This document shows, piece after piece, positions 1 to 7,518 of a stretch of DNA of 12,472 bases. This DNA is from an uncultured Verrucomicrobia subdivision 3 bacterium. GTDB taxonomy: Bacteria > Verrucomicrobiota > Verrucomicrobiae > Limisphaerales > CAMLLE01. A program made the position numbers and the translations under genes. Each line of letters starts with the position of its first letter. The stretch's first letter is position 1. The DNA lies in NCBI GenBank assembly GCA_946480555.1, contig CAMLLE010000026.1, positions 1 through 12,472 of the forward strand, written 5' to 3'. Under the pieces are notes generated by a model. It had not been told where the DNA came from and searched no databases. It was given only the letters and a program-made list of their open reading frames with translations.

Positions 1-93
1 GGCTGCGGGACGGGCGTGAATGCCAAGTTTGTTGAGCACTTGGACTTCCTTGCTCAACGCCTCAGACTCGTCGGACAGCTTTTTGGCACTCAT
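1..93 (-). CDS. Phosphocarrier protein HPr (N-terminal part, runs off window)
   Basis: The minus strand opens with ATG at 93 and stays open to the left edge, giving 31 residues beginning MSAKKLSDESEALSK and continuing EVQVLNKLGIHARPAA. The stretch LNKLGIHARPAA is the HPr active-site signature. His26 corresponds to the histidine that PTS Enzyme I phosphorylates from phosphoenolpyruvate. HPr is a cytoplasmic protein of about 85-90 residues, so roughly two thirds lies outside the window. The product has about ten more N-terminal residues than typical HPr, where the active-site histidine is near residue 15; a TTG at codon 13 would give a more usual length. No clear Shine-Dalgarno sequence precedes the ATG. 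Whether it serves sugar transport or only regulation cannot be judged here, because no other PTS gene is visible. Confidence 0.85.
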   Translation of the reverse strand, partial: MSAKKLSDESEALSKEVQVLNKLGIHARPAA

Positions 94-316
94 TCGGATA
101 GCGTATAAGTACCCGACGCCCAATCCATTTGCCAACGAAAAGTCTGGTTACAAATGTCGGGCGCGTGAGCTTGCGAACATCCAGCAGGGAACGTTCAACA
201 GGTGGTGTTTGAGGCTGGGCTTGTTTCTTCGAGCGCGGTTGTGCGCGATCGACGCGGCACGCAATGGTTCAGTCGGATTGGTGAGGCATGGATAACCGGA
301 ACGCGGAAGCATGCCC

Positions 317-712
317 TCAGCCGGTCCGGCGCACCACTGGCGCGCGGTCATTGCCAAGACGGGCAAATTGGTCGGGCGTCGCGGGCTGGGTGACGATCTT
401 CAGCAGCCGGTAATCCTTGCCGGGCGGCCGGGGAAGGAGGAGTCCTTCCAGCGCTGAATTGGGCGGCAGATCTTCCCAGCCTTGTTCGCCAGTGGATTTG
501 TTTTTCTCGCCGAAGCGCAAAACGTCCGGCACCAGCACTTCTTCGGCGCCTTCCCGCTTGATCCAATACGACCGGCTTTCGTTCTTGGCTGGGCCGCCGA
601 AGATTGCTTCGTTGAAAGGCAGCTCAAACTCGCCATTCGGTCCTCGCAGCAGCACCGTCGCAGGCTGGCCTGGCTTGATCACGTTTCCTTTTTGAACGAC
701 TCGATTGCACAT
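317..712 (-). CDS. Small protein resembling a shortened SRAP (YedK/HMCES-like) domain
   Basis: The 131-residue product begins MCNRVVQKGNVIKPGQ. A Met-Cys-(Gly/Asn)-Arg start is the hallmark of SRAP proteins, in which Cys2 becomes the N-terminal residue and crosslinks covalently to abasic sites in single-stranded DNA. Near the C-terminus the segment LKIVTQPA (residues 104-111) followed by NDRAPVV (121-127) looks like the SRAP region that usually reads as a strand, then HDRMPVI. Here Asn121 stands where SRAP proteins usually have a catalytic histidine. At 131 residues it is much shorter than the usual 200 or more, and it ends soon after that motif. No continuation was found in the other frames downstream. 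The ATG at 712 was chosen over an upstream GTG at 790 because it exposes Cys2. It is divergent from the dapF homologue. The coding call is fairly secure; the family assignment rests on motif resemblance only and may be wrong. Confidence 0.6.
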   Translation of the reverse strand: MCNRVVQKGNVIKPGQPATVLLRGPNGEFELPFNEAIFGGPAKNESRSYWIKREGAEEVLVPDVLRFGEKNKSTGEQGWEDLPPNSALEGLLLPRPPGKDYRLLKIVTQPATPDQFARLGNDRAPVVRRTG

Positions 713-794
713 GCGTGGGAAGATATCAGCGTTCCATGAACTCAGGAAGGAGCCAAAACAGTGCACGATTGCCGCCGCGCTGCCATCCACCCCC

Positions 795-807
795 GAACAC
801 TCTGTTC
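795..807. promoter_or_regulatory. Inverted repeat GAACA-N3-TGTTC in a divergent intergenic region
   Basis: A perfect 5-bp dyad (GAACA, three bases CTC, TGTTC) lies in the 185-bp gap between the SRAP-like gene and the dapF homologue, about 85-95 bases upstream of the former and 90-100 upstream of the latter. Its half-sites resemble those of LexA-type operators, but the Bacillus-type box has a four-base gap between GAAC and GTTC whereas here it is five. No convincing -35/-10 pair was recognised in this gap. A regulatory role is a guess. Confidence 0.2.
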
Positions 808-897
808 CACATTCCGGTCCGGGCGGGCCCCTCGAACCTCAGTACTGTCCGAAAATTTCCTTTGCGCAGTGCGCATGGGACGTTAGCGTCTCCGGCC

Positions 898-1752
898 ATG
901 AATTTTTGGAAATATCACGCGCTCGGAAACGATTATCTTGTGCTCGATCCAAAAGAACTTTCCGCGCCGCTCACGATTGAGCAGGTGAAGCTGATATGCC
1001 ATCGCAATTTCGGCATCGGCTCTGATGGAATTCTGCTCGGCCCCACGGCATCTGCCACGGCGAAGGCGAGCCTCGTGATCTACAATCCCGATGGCAGCCA
1101 GGCCGAGAAGAGCGGCAACGGCTTGCGCATTTTTTCGCGCTACTTGTGGGACAGGAAGATGGTTGGCGATGAGGAATTCGCCATTGAGACCGCGGGCGGA
1201 CTGGTAAAATCCACCGTGTTCGAAAGCGGCCGGATGGTGCGCGTGGAAATGGGCAAGGTGAGCTTCTCGAGCGAGCGCATTCCCGTGGTGGGTGCGAAAC
1301 GCGATGTGCTGAGCGAAACGATCGAAGTGGGCGGGCAAAAATTCACCTATTGCGCCGCGACCGTCGGAAACCCGCATTGCGTGCTGCCGCTCCCGGAGAT
1401 CAATGCCGATCTCGCCCGGCAATACGGCCCGCTGCTGGAAGTGCACCCGAATTTCCCGAACCGCACCAACGTTCAGTTCCTGAAAGTGCTCGATCGCGCA
1501 AACATCCAGATCGAGATCTGGGAACGCGGCGCCGGTTACACGCTCGCGTCAGGCAGCAGCAGCAGCGCCGCCGCATCCGTGGCACACAAGCTCGGCTTGT
1601 GCGACCGGTCGATCACTGTCCACATGCCTGGCGGGAAGCTGGCGATCGAGATCAGCCGCGAGTTTGACATTCTGATGACCGGTCCTGTGACAAAAGTGTC
1701 GGAAGGCACGATGTCGGACGAGATCTTTACGGCGGGGGCAGTGCTCAGCTGA
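898..1752 (+). CDS. Diaminopimelate epimerase homologue with both catalytic Cys replaced by Ser
   Basis: The 284-residue product has the length and motif order of DapF, the cofactor-independent epimerase that converts LL- to meso-diaminopimelate for lysine and peptidoglycan. Visible family motifs are GNDY (10-13), NPDG (63-66), GNPH (157-160), TNV (190-192) and ERGAG (209-213), which carry the substrate-binding Asn, Glu and Arg positions. The two catalytic cysteines are absent. The usual CGNG motif reads SGNG with Ser72, and the usual ACGTGAC motif reads ASGSSSS with Ser218, encoded partly by a run of four AGC codons. The Glu of GAGET is Tyr214. Normal DAP epimerisation is therefore doubtful; it may be a diverged paralogue with another substrate. 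The ATG at 898 was chosen because it opens the conserved MNFWKYHALGNDY start; the frame stays open further upstream but reads as non-coding. No gene symbol is given because the activity is in question. Confidence 0.88.
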   Translation: MNFWKYHALGNDYLVLDPKELSAPLTIEQVKLICHRNFGIGSDGILLGPTASATAKASLVIYNPDGSQAEKSGNGLRIFSRYLWDRKMVGDEEFAIETAGGLVKSTVFESGRMVRVEMGKVSFSSERIPVVGAKRDVLSETIEVGGQKFTYCAATVGNPHCVLPLPEINADLARQYGPLLEVHPNFPNRTNVQFLKVLDRANIQIEIWERGAGYTLASGSSSSAAASVAHKLGLCDRSITVHMPGGKLAIEISREFDILMTGPVTKVSEGTMSDEIFTAGAVLS

Positions 1753-1865
1753 AGTTGGATCAAAGGTTCGTCGAGGTATTTTCCGTCCCGCTGGACGAGC
1801 GAACGAAGCCTGGGGGCGGCGCGGAGAAGAAACTTCCGGGCAAGCGATCCAGTGCGGTTTCAGGT

Positions 1866-2603
1866 TTAACTGTCCTTCGAAGCGATGCACTCCAGATGCC
1901 GCCCATTCCACAATGGCGATTCGCAGCGATGCGAGGTGACTTCGAAGTTCTTAAACCGGCTCTGCTTCAGCACGCGTTCCAATTCGCGCCGGCTCATGCC
2001 ATAGAACGGATGCTGCGCCGCACGCTCATCCAGCCTGGCCCGCAACGAGCGAGGGAGCAGGGGATACACGACCGGACGGACCTGCCGGCGAAGGCGGTTC
2101 CGCAACGGCAAGCCGGCAATGTCCACCGTGTTGAAGTAAAGCTTGCCTCCCGGCGTGAGCCAGTCATGAAAACGATTGCATACCTCCACCGTGACCGGGC
2201 AGCCGTTGCCAAACATGCCGAGCGAATAGATCAACTCGAATGTCTTCGGCGGGAAATTCACCAGATAGAAATTCGCACACACGAGACGAATCTCCGGAAT
2301 GCAAATCCGCTCCGCACGGACCGGGTGCTCGGCCGCGCGCAGCATTTCCTCGGTGATGTCCACGCCCAGCAGTTCACGGACGTTTCGCAGGCAATGAAAA
2401 TATCGGCCGGTGCCACAGCCGACATCCAGCGCACGAACCGGTTTGGGAAAGGAATCGCATAACCGTTCCAGCGTGCTGCTGATGTGCCGATGATTCTCGG
2501 TGGTGACCTCAATTTCATCGTCGCGCCGGTATTGCGAGGTCACCTCGCGGTAATCGGCGCGAATCGTTTCACCGACGGCTGCGTAATTGAGGGTCACACT
2601 CAT
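1866..2603 (-). CDS. Class I SAM-dependent methyltransferase
   Basis: The 245-residue product carries the Rossmann-fold SAM-binding motif I ALDVGCGTGRYF (58-69), an acidic residue ending the second strand in LLGVDITEEML (Asp82), and a motif resembling FPPKTFELIYSLGMF (117-131) where such enzymes bind the adenine and the substrate. The segment LTPGGKLYFNTV (149-160) matches the post-core strand of the Methyltransf_11/25 type families. The substrate cannot be told from sequence; the layout fits a small-molecule methyltransferase. The ATG at 2603 was chosen because it begins the alignable part. An in-frame ATG at 2687, overlapping the sucB stop as ATGA, would add 28 unlikely residues. It follows sucB on the same strand and may be the last gene of that operon. 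It converges on the dapF homologue, with 113 bases between them and no clear terminator. Confidence 0.85.
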   Translation of the reverse strand: MSVTLNYAAVGETIRADYREVTSQYRRDDEIEVTTENHRHISSTLERLCDSFPKPVRALDVGCGTGRYFHCLRNVRELLGVDITEEMLRAAEHPVRAERICIPEIRLVCANFYLVNFPPKTFELIYSLGMFGNGCPVTVEVCNRFHDWLTPGGKLYFNTVDIAGLPLRNRLRRQVRPVVYPLLPRSLRARLDERAAQHPFYGMSRRELERVLKQSRFKNFEVTSHRCESPLWNGRHLECIASKDS

Positions 2604-2683
2604 AGGTGCCGCCGATCCAACACAGTGTCGTCGAAAGTGAAAATGGGGTTTATTCCGACTGCCGCCCCGGTCCGGGTGTACAT
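2600..2683 (-). CDS. Possible 27-residue coupling minicistron between sucB and the methyltransferase
   Basis: On the minus strand an ATG at 2683 lies five bases after a GGAGG (2689-2693), the best Shine-Dalgarno sequence in this operon. It opens a 27-codon frame beginning MYTRTGAAVGINPIF. Its TGA (2602-2600) overlaps the methyltransferase ATG (2603-2601) as ATGA. The frame thus fills exactly the gap between the sucB stop and the methyltransferase start. It resembles no family known to me. It may be a translational bridge rather than a functional peptide, or chance. The GGAGG also lies inside the last sucB codons. Confidence 0.3.
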   Translation of the reverse strand: MYTRTGAAVGINPIFTFDDTVLDRRHL

Positions 2684-3886
2684 TCATACCTCCATGAGCA
2701 AGCGTGCGGGATTTTCGATGACTTCCCGAATCCGTTTCAGACAGGACACGGCTTCGCGGCCGTCAATGATCCGATGGTCGTAGCTCAAGGCGAGGTACAT
2801 CATCGGCCGGATCACCACCTGGCTTTCGAAAGCGATCGGACGTTCTTGAATTGCGTGCATGCCCAGCACGCCGCTCTGCGGCGGATTCACGATTGGCGTG
2901 GAGAGAAGGGAGCCGTAAACCCCGCCATTGCTGATGGTGAATGTGCCCCCTTGAAGTTCGTCTGGCTTCAGCCGGTTGTCCTTCGCGCGATTCGCAAAGT
3001 CGCCGATCGCCAGTTCGATTTCGGCAAAGCTCATTCGCTCCGCATTGCGCAGGACCGGAACTACCAGGCCCCTGCCGCTGCCAATCGCGACGCCGATGTC
3101 GAAGTAGTTGTGATAGACAATGTCGGTGCCGCGGACCTCCGCGTTCACCGCCGGGAATTGCTTCAAGGCATCGATTGCCGCCTTCACAAAAAACGACATG
3201 AAGCCAAGCTTTACGTTGTGTTTCTTCTGGAAGGATTCGCCGTATTCGCGCCGCAATTGCATCACCGCGCTCATGTCAACCTCGTTGAAGGTTGTGAGCA
3301 ATGCGGCGTTGCGCTGGGCTTCCACCAAACGCTCGGCAACGGTCCGGCGCAGGCGGCTCATGGGGACTATTTCCTCCTGCCGCGCTGCAGCTCGATCTGC
3401 GGCAGCAGAACGTTCTGGTTGCTGAACTTCACTCTTCGCCGATGAACTTGGTTCTTCGATCTGACGCTGGCTGCGCGGTCTGTCCTTCGCTGGTTCGGCT
3501 GCGGGGGGGCGCGATGCCGTCCCCATTTTCTCTGCTTGTTCGACCTTTGGAGTTTCGGCTTTCGGTTCGTCCACCATCGGCGTCGTCTTTGCCGCGGCGC
3601 CGAGATCCGGCGCATGTGCGGCGGCTTTCGCGGGCATGGCAGTCGTTTTGCCATTCTCCAGGTAGCCGATCACTTCGCCGATCTTTGCCACATCTCCCTT
3701 GCTCTTAAGCATCCTGGCGATCGTGCCGCTTTCGGGTGAAGACAGTTCCACCGTCGCCTTTTCGCTCTCCAGCGTCACGATAGGCTCGTCCTTCTGGACG
3801 GCGTCGCCTTCCTTCTTGAACCATTCGCCGATTTCAACTTCGGTGATCGATTCGCCAATCTCGGGGACTTTCAGTTCGATAGACAT
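2684..3886 (-). CDS. sucB: 2-Oxoglutarate dehydrogenase E2, dihydrolipoyl succinyltransferase
   Basis: The 400-residue product is the E2 core of the 2-oxoglutarate dehydrogenase complex, moving the succinyl group from lipoyl-lysine to CoA in the TCA cycle. Residues 1-77 form a lipoyl domain starting [12 protein letters not shown], with the lipoylated Lys43 in [10 protein letters not shown]. Residues 80-165 are an Ala/Pro/Lys/Glu-rich linker. The catalytic domain begins near [14 protein letters not shown] and includes [20 protein letters not shown] and the active-site motif DHRIIDG (His371, Asp375). TFNEVD and DHRIIDG favour SucB over pyruvate-type E2. The usual peripheral subunit-binding domain (SPAxRxL...GTGxxGR) is not seen in the linker. 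The ATG at 3886 starts the lipoyl domain; there is no strong ribosome binding site. It lies 119 bases after sucA on the same strand, as usual for an E1-E2 operon. Confidence 0.95.
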   Translation of the reverse strand: MSIELKVPEIGESITEVEIGEWFKKEGDAVQKDEPIVTLESEKATVELSSPESGTIARMLKSKGDVAKIGEVIGYLENGKTTAMPAKAAAHAPDLGAAAKTTPMVDEPKAETPKVEQAEKMGTASRPPAAEPAKDRPRSQRQIEEPSSSAKSEVQQPERSAAADRAAARQEEIVPMSRLRRTVAERLVEAQRNAALLTTFNEVDMSAVMQLRREYGESFQKKHNVKLGFMSFFVKAAIDALKQFPAVNAEVRGTDIVYHNYFDIGVAIGSGRGLVVPVLRNAERMSFAEIELAIGDFANRAKDNRLKPDELQGGTFTISNGGVYGSLLSTPIVNPPQSGVLGMHAIQERPIAFESQVVIRPMMYLALSYDHRIIDGREAVSCLKRIREVIENPARLLMEV

Positions 3887-4005
3887 AAGCTTGTTTCGCG
3901 ATGCGTGTGCGCTGCAGCCGCTGAGTGAGGAGGCGGACGATTGTCGCGTTTGCGGGCCGGGAATCCGTTTCGTGACCCGGGCGGCTGCCGATTGGAGAAG
4001 TGGTT

Positions 4006-6798
4006 TCAGACATCGGTGAAGGCGCGTTTGATGATTTCCGTTTGCTCGTGCTTGTGGCGCTTGGCGGAGCCGGATGCTGGCGTGGCTGCGGCGGGGCGCG
4101 CAATGGTCTTGAGCGGAAAACGTCCGAGCAGATTGTCGCCGAAAAGGATTTTGAGGTAATTCGCCGCGCCCATGTTCGCCGGTTCCTCCTGAACCCAGAA
4201 CATGGGCGTACCTTCGCGATAATCGCTGAACGCCTTCTCCAATATATCCCGGCGCAAGGGATACAACTGCTCCAGGCGGACAATCGCGACATCGCGCCGG
4301 CCGGCTTCCGCGCGGTGCTCCTCCAGCTCGAAATAGATCTTCCCCGTGCAAAGCAGCACGCGCCGGACTTCATCAGCGGGCGATTGCAGAGCATCGGGAA
4401 TGATCCTTTGGAAACCGCCACGCGTGAATTCATCTCCCTGCGAAACCACCTTTGGATGGCGCAGGAGGCTCTTGGGCGTCATGACCACGAGCGGTTTATG
4501 CCACTCGCGGACAGCCTGGCGGCGGAGGCAATGGAAGTATTGGGCGGGCGTGGTGGGATACACCACTTGGATGTTGTCCTCGACACTCAAGGCGAGAAAG
4601 CGCTCCAGCCGCGCGCTGGAATGTTCCGGTCCCTGACCTTCGAATCCATGCGGCAACAACAGGACGAGGTTGCTCAACTGGCCCCATTTGTCTTCACCAC
4701 TTGCGATGAATTGATCCACAATCGGCTGCGCGACGTTCCAGAAATCGCCGAACTGCGCTTCCCAAAGCACCAGGCCTTCCGGGCAGTCGAGGCTGTAGCC
4801 GTATTCAAATCCCAGCACGCCCGTTTCTGACAAGGGGCTGTTGTAGATTTCCACACTGGCCTGGCCCTCCGCCAGATGCTGCAGCGGCATGTGGGTGTGG
4901 CCATCCTGATGGTCGTGCAACACCGCATGACGATGGCTGAAAGTGCCACGCTCGCTGTCCTGACCCGTGAGCCGAACGCGCCGGCCCTCCGCCGCAAGAC
5001 TTGCGAATGCCAGTGCTTCCGCGGCGGACCAGTCGAGCGGCATTTCACCGCGAGCCATCTGCTCACGCGTTTCAAACAGCTTCTTGAGTTTGGGATGCAG
5101 GTGGAAGTTTTCCGGCAGACGATTCAGCGCGAGCAGCCACTGCGAGAGCTGATCGCGCGAAATGGCCGTCGCAGCTTCTTCACCCGCCGGCTCCAGGCCG
5201 CCCTTGCATTTCCATCGGGTAATGATCGGGCGCCCCGCTTCTGAATCCTCCTTCTGCGACTGGGACAATTCCTTCTCCAGTACTTCGCGCCGGCGCGCGG
5301 CAATTTCATCTGCCTCCTCCCGGGTGACGCCGCCGAGCTTCAGCAGATGTTCCAGGTAACCTTCGCGAACGGGTTTGCGCCGGCCGATCGCCCGGTAAAG
5401 CGCGGGCTGGGTGAACGTCGGTTCATCGCCTTCGTTATGACCAAGCCGGCGGTAGCCGTACATGTTGATCACGACGTCGCGCTGGAATTCGCGGCGAAAA
5501 TCCATGCCCAGCCGCACGACTTGCGCGACGGCTTCCGGATCTTCGCCATTCACGTGAAAGACGGGAATCTGCAGCATCTTCGCCACGTCGCTGGCGTACT
5601 GCATCGATCGCGCCTGTTCCGGTCCGGCGGTGAAACCGATTTGATTGTTCACAATGACATGCAACGTGCCGCCTGTGCAGAAGCCGGGAATCTGGCTCAG
5701 GTTCAATGTTTCCTGAACGATGCCTTCGCCCGCGAAAGCCGCGTCGCCATGGATTAACAACGTCATCGCGCGCGCGCGGTCCCGGTCCTTCAAACAATCC
5801 TGCCGCGCGCGGACGCGTCCCAGCGCGACGGGATTCACGAACTCCAGATGGCTTGGATTGAAACAAACGGACAGGCGAACTTTGCGGCCGGAGGCGGTCT
5901 TCCATTCTGAATCGTAACCGAGATGGTATTTCACGTCGCCGCGGTGGGGCTGGCGCCGCCAGTCGGTGTCGGCAAACTCGCGGAAAATCTGCCGCGGATT
6001 TTTGCCCATGATGTTCGCGAGGACGTTCAGGCGGCCACGATGCGCCATGCCCATCACGATCTCCTCGATCCCTTGTTCGCCAGCCTTCTCGATCGCGAGA
6101 TCAAGCAGCGGAATCAGGCTTTCCGAGCCTTCCAGGGAAAAGCTCTTTGCGCCGACGAACTTCTTGCGGATGAATTCCTCGAACGTAACGGCGTCAGTGA
6201 GCCGCGTCAGAATCCGGAGTTGTTCGTCGCGCGCGAGCTGAATCCGGTTTTCGGTCATCTCCATCCGGCGCTGCAGCCAGCGGCGCACGCGGAGATCATC
6301 GATATGCATGTATTGCACGCCAATGCTCCGGCAATAGGTGTTGCGCAGGCGCTCCAGCAAGCTCCCCAGCGTGAGTTCGCCATCGTATTGGAACGTCTCA
6401 CTGTGAACCGGCAGATCCATGTCCGCCGGGGTGAAACCGAAGAACTCCGGCTCCAGTTCCGGCGGCGTGGGAATCGGCTGGCCGAGGGGATCGACCTGCG
6501 CGATACGATGCCCGCGGACGCGGTAAAGCCGGATCAGCAGGTAAATGCGATCCTGCAACGCGGCCGTGGAGCGATCCGCGAATTGCGAGGCAGCGCCATT
6601 GCTGGGCGGGTTGAAAATGCTGAACGGACGGAAACTGGGACCAAAATGCGGTTTGGGAAAGCGCAGCTCATTGCTTGCCACACCTTGGAAATACGCCCGC
6701 CAATCTTCGGAAACGGATTTGTGGTCGCGCAGATAATCTTCGTAGAGGCTTTCAACGAAGGCCAGGTTCGTCGGATTGGTTGAAGGATCGTGCGGCAT
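4006..6798 (-). CDS. sucA: 2-Oxoglutarate dehydrogenase E1 component
   Basis: The 930-residue product decarboxylates 2-oxoglutarate with thiamine diphosphate and passes the succinyl group to E2; its length is typical of SucA. The N-terminal binding segment reads [19 protein letters not shown] (12-30). The thiamine-binding half contains [13 protein letters not shown] (250-262), [11 protein letters not shown], and the GDx(~30)NN motif from GDAAFAGEG (351-359) to VIVNNQIGF (381-389). The C-terminal half shows [41 protein letters not shown] and the terminal [10 protein letters not shown] short basic, Ala/Pro-rich stretch lies just before the C-terminus. The ATG at 6798 was chosen because the family's N-terminus starts here; it follows the BON gene stop by one base, implying co-transcription and likely translational coupling. 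No E3 (lpd) gene is present in the window. Confidence 0.97.
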   Translation of the reverse strand: MPHDPSTNPTNLAFVESLYEDYLRDHKSVSEDWRAYFQGVASNELRFPKPHFGPSFRPFSIFNPPSNGAASQFADRSTAALQDRIYLLIRLYRVRGHRIAQVDPLGQPIPTPPELEPEFFGFTPADMDLPVHSETFQYDGELTLGSLLERLRNTYCRSIGVQYMHIDDLRVRRWLQRRMEMTENRIQLARDEQLRILTRLTDAVTFEEFIRKKFVGAKSFSLEGSESLIPLLDLAIEKAGEQGIEEIVMGMAHRGRLNVLANIMGKNPRQIFREFADTDWRRQPHRGDVKYHLGYDSEWKTASGRKVRLSVCFNPSHLEFVNPVALGRVRARQDCLKDRDRARAMTLLIHGDAAFAGEGIVQETLNLSQIPGFCTGGTLHVIVNNQIGFTAGPEQARSMQYASDVAKMLQIPVFHVNGEDPEAVAQVVRLGMDFRREFQRDVVINMYGYRRLGHNEGDEPTFTQPALYRAIGRRKPVREGYLEHLLKLGGVTREEADEIAARRREVLEKELSQSQKEDSEAGRPIITRWKCKGGLEPAGEEAATAISRDQLSQWLLALNRLPENFHLHPKLKKLFETREQMARGEMPLDWSAAEALAFASLAAEGRRVRLTGQDSERGTFSHRHAVLHDHQDGHTHMPLQHLAEGQASVEIYNSPLSETGVLGFEYGYSLDCPEGLVLWEAQFGDFWNVAQPIVDQFIASGEDKWGQLSNLVLLLPHGFEGQGPEHSSARLERFLALSVEDNIQVVYPTTPAQYFHCLRRQAVREWHKPLVVMTPKSLLRHPKVVSQGDEFTRGGFQRIIPDALQSPADEVRRVLLCTGKIYFELEEHRAEAGRRDVAIVRLEQLYPLRRDILEKAFSDYREGTPMFWVQEEPANMGAANYLKILFGDNLLGRFPLKTIARPAAATPASGSAKRHKHEQTEIIKRAFTDV

Positions 6799-6799
6799 G

Positions 6800-7276
6800 T
6801 CATCGACTCGCTTTAACCTGGAGCGTGGAAACAACTTCCTTCACGTCGTCCGTTTCCATGGCCAGCAGCATGGCTTTGCCAATCAATTCGGGATTCTCCA
6901 CGCTGCCCGAAAGAGTCACGATGCCGCTGGTGGTGTTCACCGAAATGTCGAGCGCAGAGAGCTGCGAATCGCGCACGAGCTTGGCTTTGATTTCAGTCGT
7001 GATTCGGCCATCGGCGGTGGCGTCGGCAATCGCGTCGCCTGCTTCACGCGATTTCTGACGGATGACTTTGCCGGACTTGTCCAGCTCCGCTTTGATCTTG
7101 TCGGTGTCGAGATCCCAGGAGCGGAGTTTCTCTTGCAGACTGTCGCCCGCGGAACGGACGGCGGATTCAATCCGCTCGCCGGTGTCGCGCGCCGGAGAAC
7201 CTTTTGGCTGATCGCGGTAATACCAGACCGCGATGGCCCCGATGGCAATGCCCAGAATGAGGATAATCAGTTTCAC
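6800..7276 (-). CDS. Membrane-anchored BON-domain protein
   Basis: The 158-residue product has an N-terminal hydrophobic segment (residues 1-20, MKLIILILGIAIGAIAVWYY), a polar helical region (about 30-85), and a BON domain from about 90 to 156 with the pattern ITTEIKAKLVRDSQ, LDISVNTTSGIVTLSGSV and DVKEVVSTLQV. BON domains are found in OsmY-like periplasmic proteins and are thought to bind phospholipid or membrane surfaces. The segment could be an uncleaved anchor or a signal peptide; no clear cleavage site is visible, so an anchor is preferred, with the BON domain probably in the periplasm. The start is GTG, supported by a GAGGT four bases upstream. The stop lies one base before sucA. That placement is unusual for a stress-type BON protein; whether the link is functional is unknown. 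Confidence 0.88.
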   Translation of the reverse strand: MKLIILILGIAIGAIAVWYYRDQPKGSPARDTGERIESAVRSAGDSLQEKLRSWDLDTDKIKAELDKSGKVIRQKSREAGDAIADATADGRITTEIKAKLVRDSQLSALDISVNTTSGIVTLSGSVENPELIGKAMLLAMETDDVKEVVSTLQVKASR

Positions 7277-7280
7277 GGTG

Positions 7281-7285
7281 ACCTC
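7281..7285 (-). promoter_or_regulatory. Ribosome binding site for the BON gene
   Basis: Minus-strand GAGGT lies four bases upstream of the GTG at 7276. Most genes in this window lack a recognisable Shine-Dalgarno sequence, so this one helps settle the non-ATG start of the BON protein. Confidence 0.55.
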
Positions 7286-7350
7286 GTACCGAGAACCTAA
7301 CCGAGGGACGAATTTGGGAAATATGGGGTGAGGACAGGGGAGGCGCTGGG

Positions 7351-7373
7351 GACGAAAACGCTCAACGTTTGTC
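7351..7373 (+). promoter_or_regulatory. Possible leader hairpin upstream of the TPR gene
   Basis: GAC and AAACG on the left arm (with a two-base bulge) can pair with CGTTT and GTC on the right arm around a CTCAA loop. It lies in the 242-bp gap between the divergent BON and TPR genes, about 95 bases before the intrinsic terminator at 7467. Two structures in series would fit an attenuated leader or a small RNA, but no known riboswitch core was recognised. Confidence 0.2.
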
Positions 7374-7466
7374 GTTCGCGCAATCCTCCTCCTCCTTCTC
7401 GTCGATTATTCAGGGCGGGGACGGCGAGCGCGAGACCGAGGACGATATCACCCACATTCGATCACG

Positions 7467-7504
7467 CCGACGCACATCCCGCTTTCCCGGCGTCGGGCTT
7501 TTTT
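7467..7504 (+). terminator. Intrinsic (Rho-independent) terminator
   Basis: A perfect 7-bp GC-rich stem, CCGACGC (7467-7473) with GCGTCGG (7490-7496), encloses a 16-nt loop and is followed by GC and six T residues (7499-7504). The T-run lies only on the plus-strand side. There is no plus-strand gene immediately upstream, and the TPR gene start follows 15 bases later. It therefore either ends a short untranslated RNA arising in the 7277-7466 region or acts as a conditional terminator in the TPR leader. It also argues against the longer reading frame that begins at 7369. Confidence 0.6.
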
Positions 7505-7518
7505 CTAATCTCCGCGGC

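Noticed and set aside
20..295. A plus-strand 91-codon gene at the left edge
   Set aside because: It overlaps the HPr start antisense and resembles nothing. The 94-316 gap appears non-coding, and no tRNA was found in it.
713..790. A GTG start at 790 for the SRAP-like gene
   Set aside because: It adds 26 residues with no family likeness and buries the Met-Cys start; the ATG at 712 is simpler.
715..897. A longer dapF frame starting at 715
   Set aside because: The extra 61 residues do not resemble DapF and cross the divergent intergenic region. The family N-terminus begins at the ATG at 898.
883..1446. A 187-codon minus-strand frame opposite dapF
   Set aside because: It is an antisense shadow of a gene with clear family motifs; GC-rich codon bias keeps it open.
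1753..1865. A terminator between the convergent dapF homologue and methyltransferase
   Set aside because: No stem with a following T-run was found on either strand.
2641..2680. A terminator after sucB (GGGG...CCCC then ATTTT)
   Set aside because: Only about four base pairs around a long loop; too weak to call.
2604..2687. A methyltransferase start at 2687 overlapping the sucB stop
   Set aside because: The ATGA overlap is attractive, but GGAGG is only one base away and the 28 added residues look non-coding. Kept only as an alternative.
3367..3654. A frameshift hiding the E3-binding domain of SucB
   Set aside because: The other minus-strand frames in the linker show no binding-domain motif, and the main frame is uninterrupted.
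3887..4351. A sucB frame extending upstream to 4351
   Set aside because: It runs backwards through the end of sucA, and the encoded residues are composition noise. The lipoyl domain starts at 3886.
5923..6783. A 286-codon plus-strand frame opposite sucA
   Set aside because: It is an antisense shadow of sucA, with no recognisable motifs and no own start signals.
7369..7518. A TPR protein start at TTG 7369
   Set aside because: The segment is low-complexity and contains an intrinsic terminator with a six-T run.
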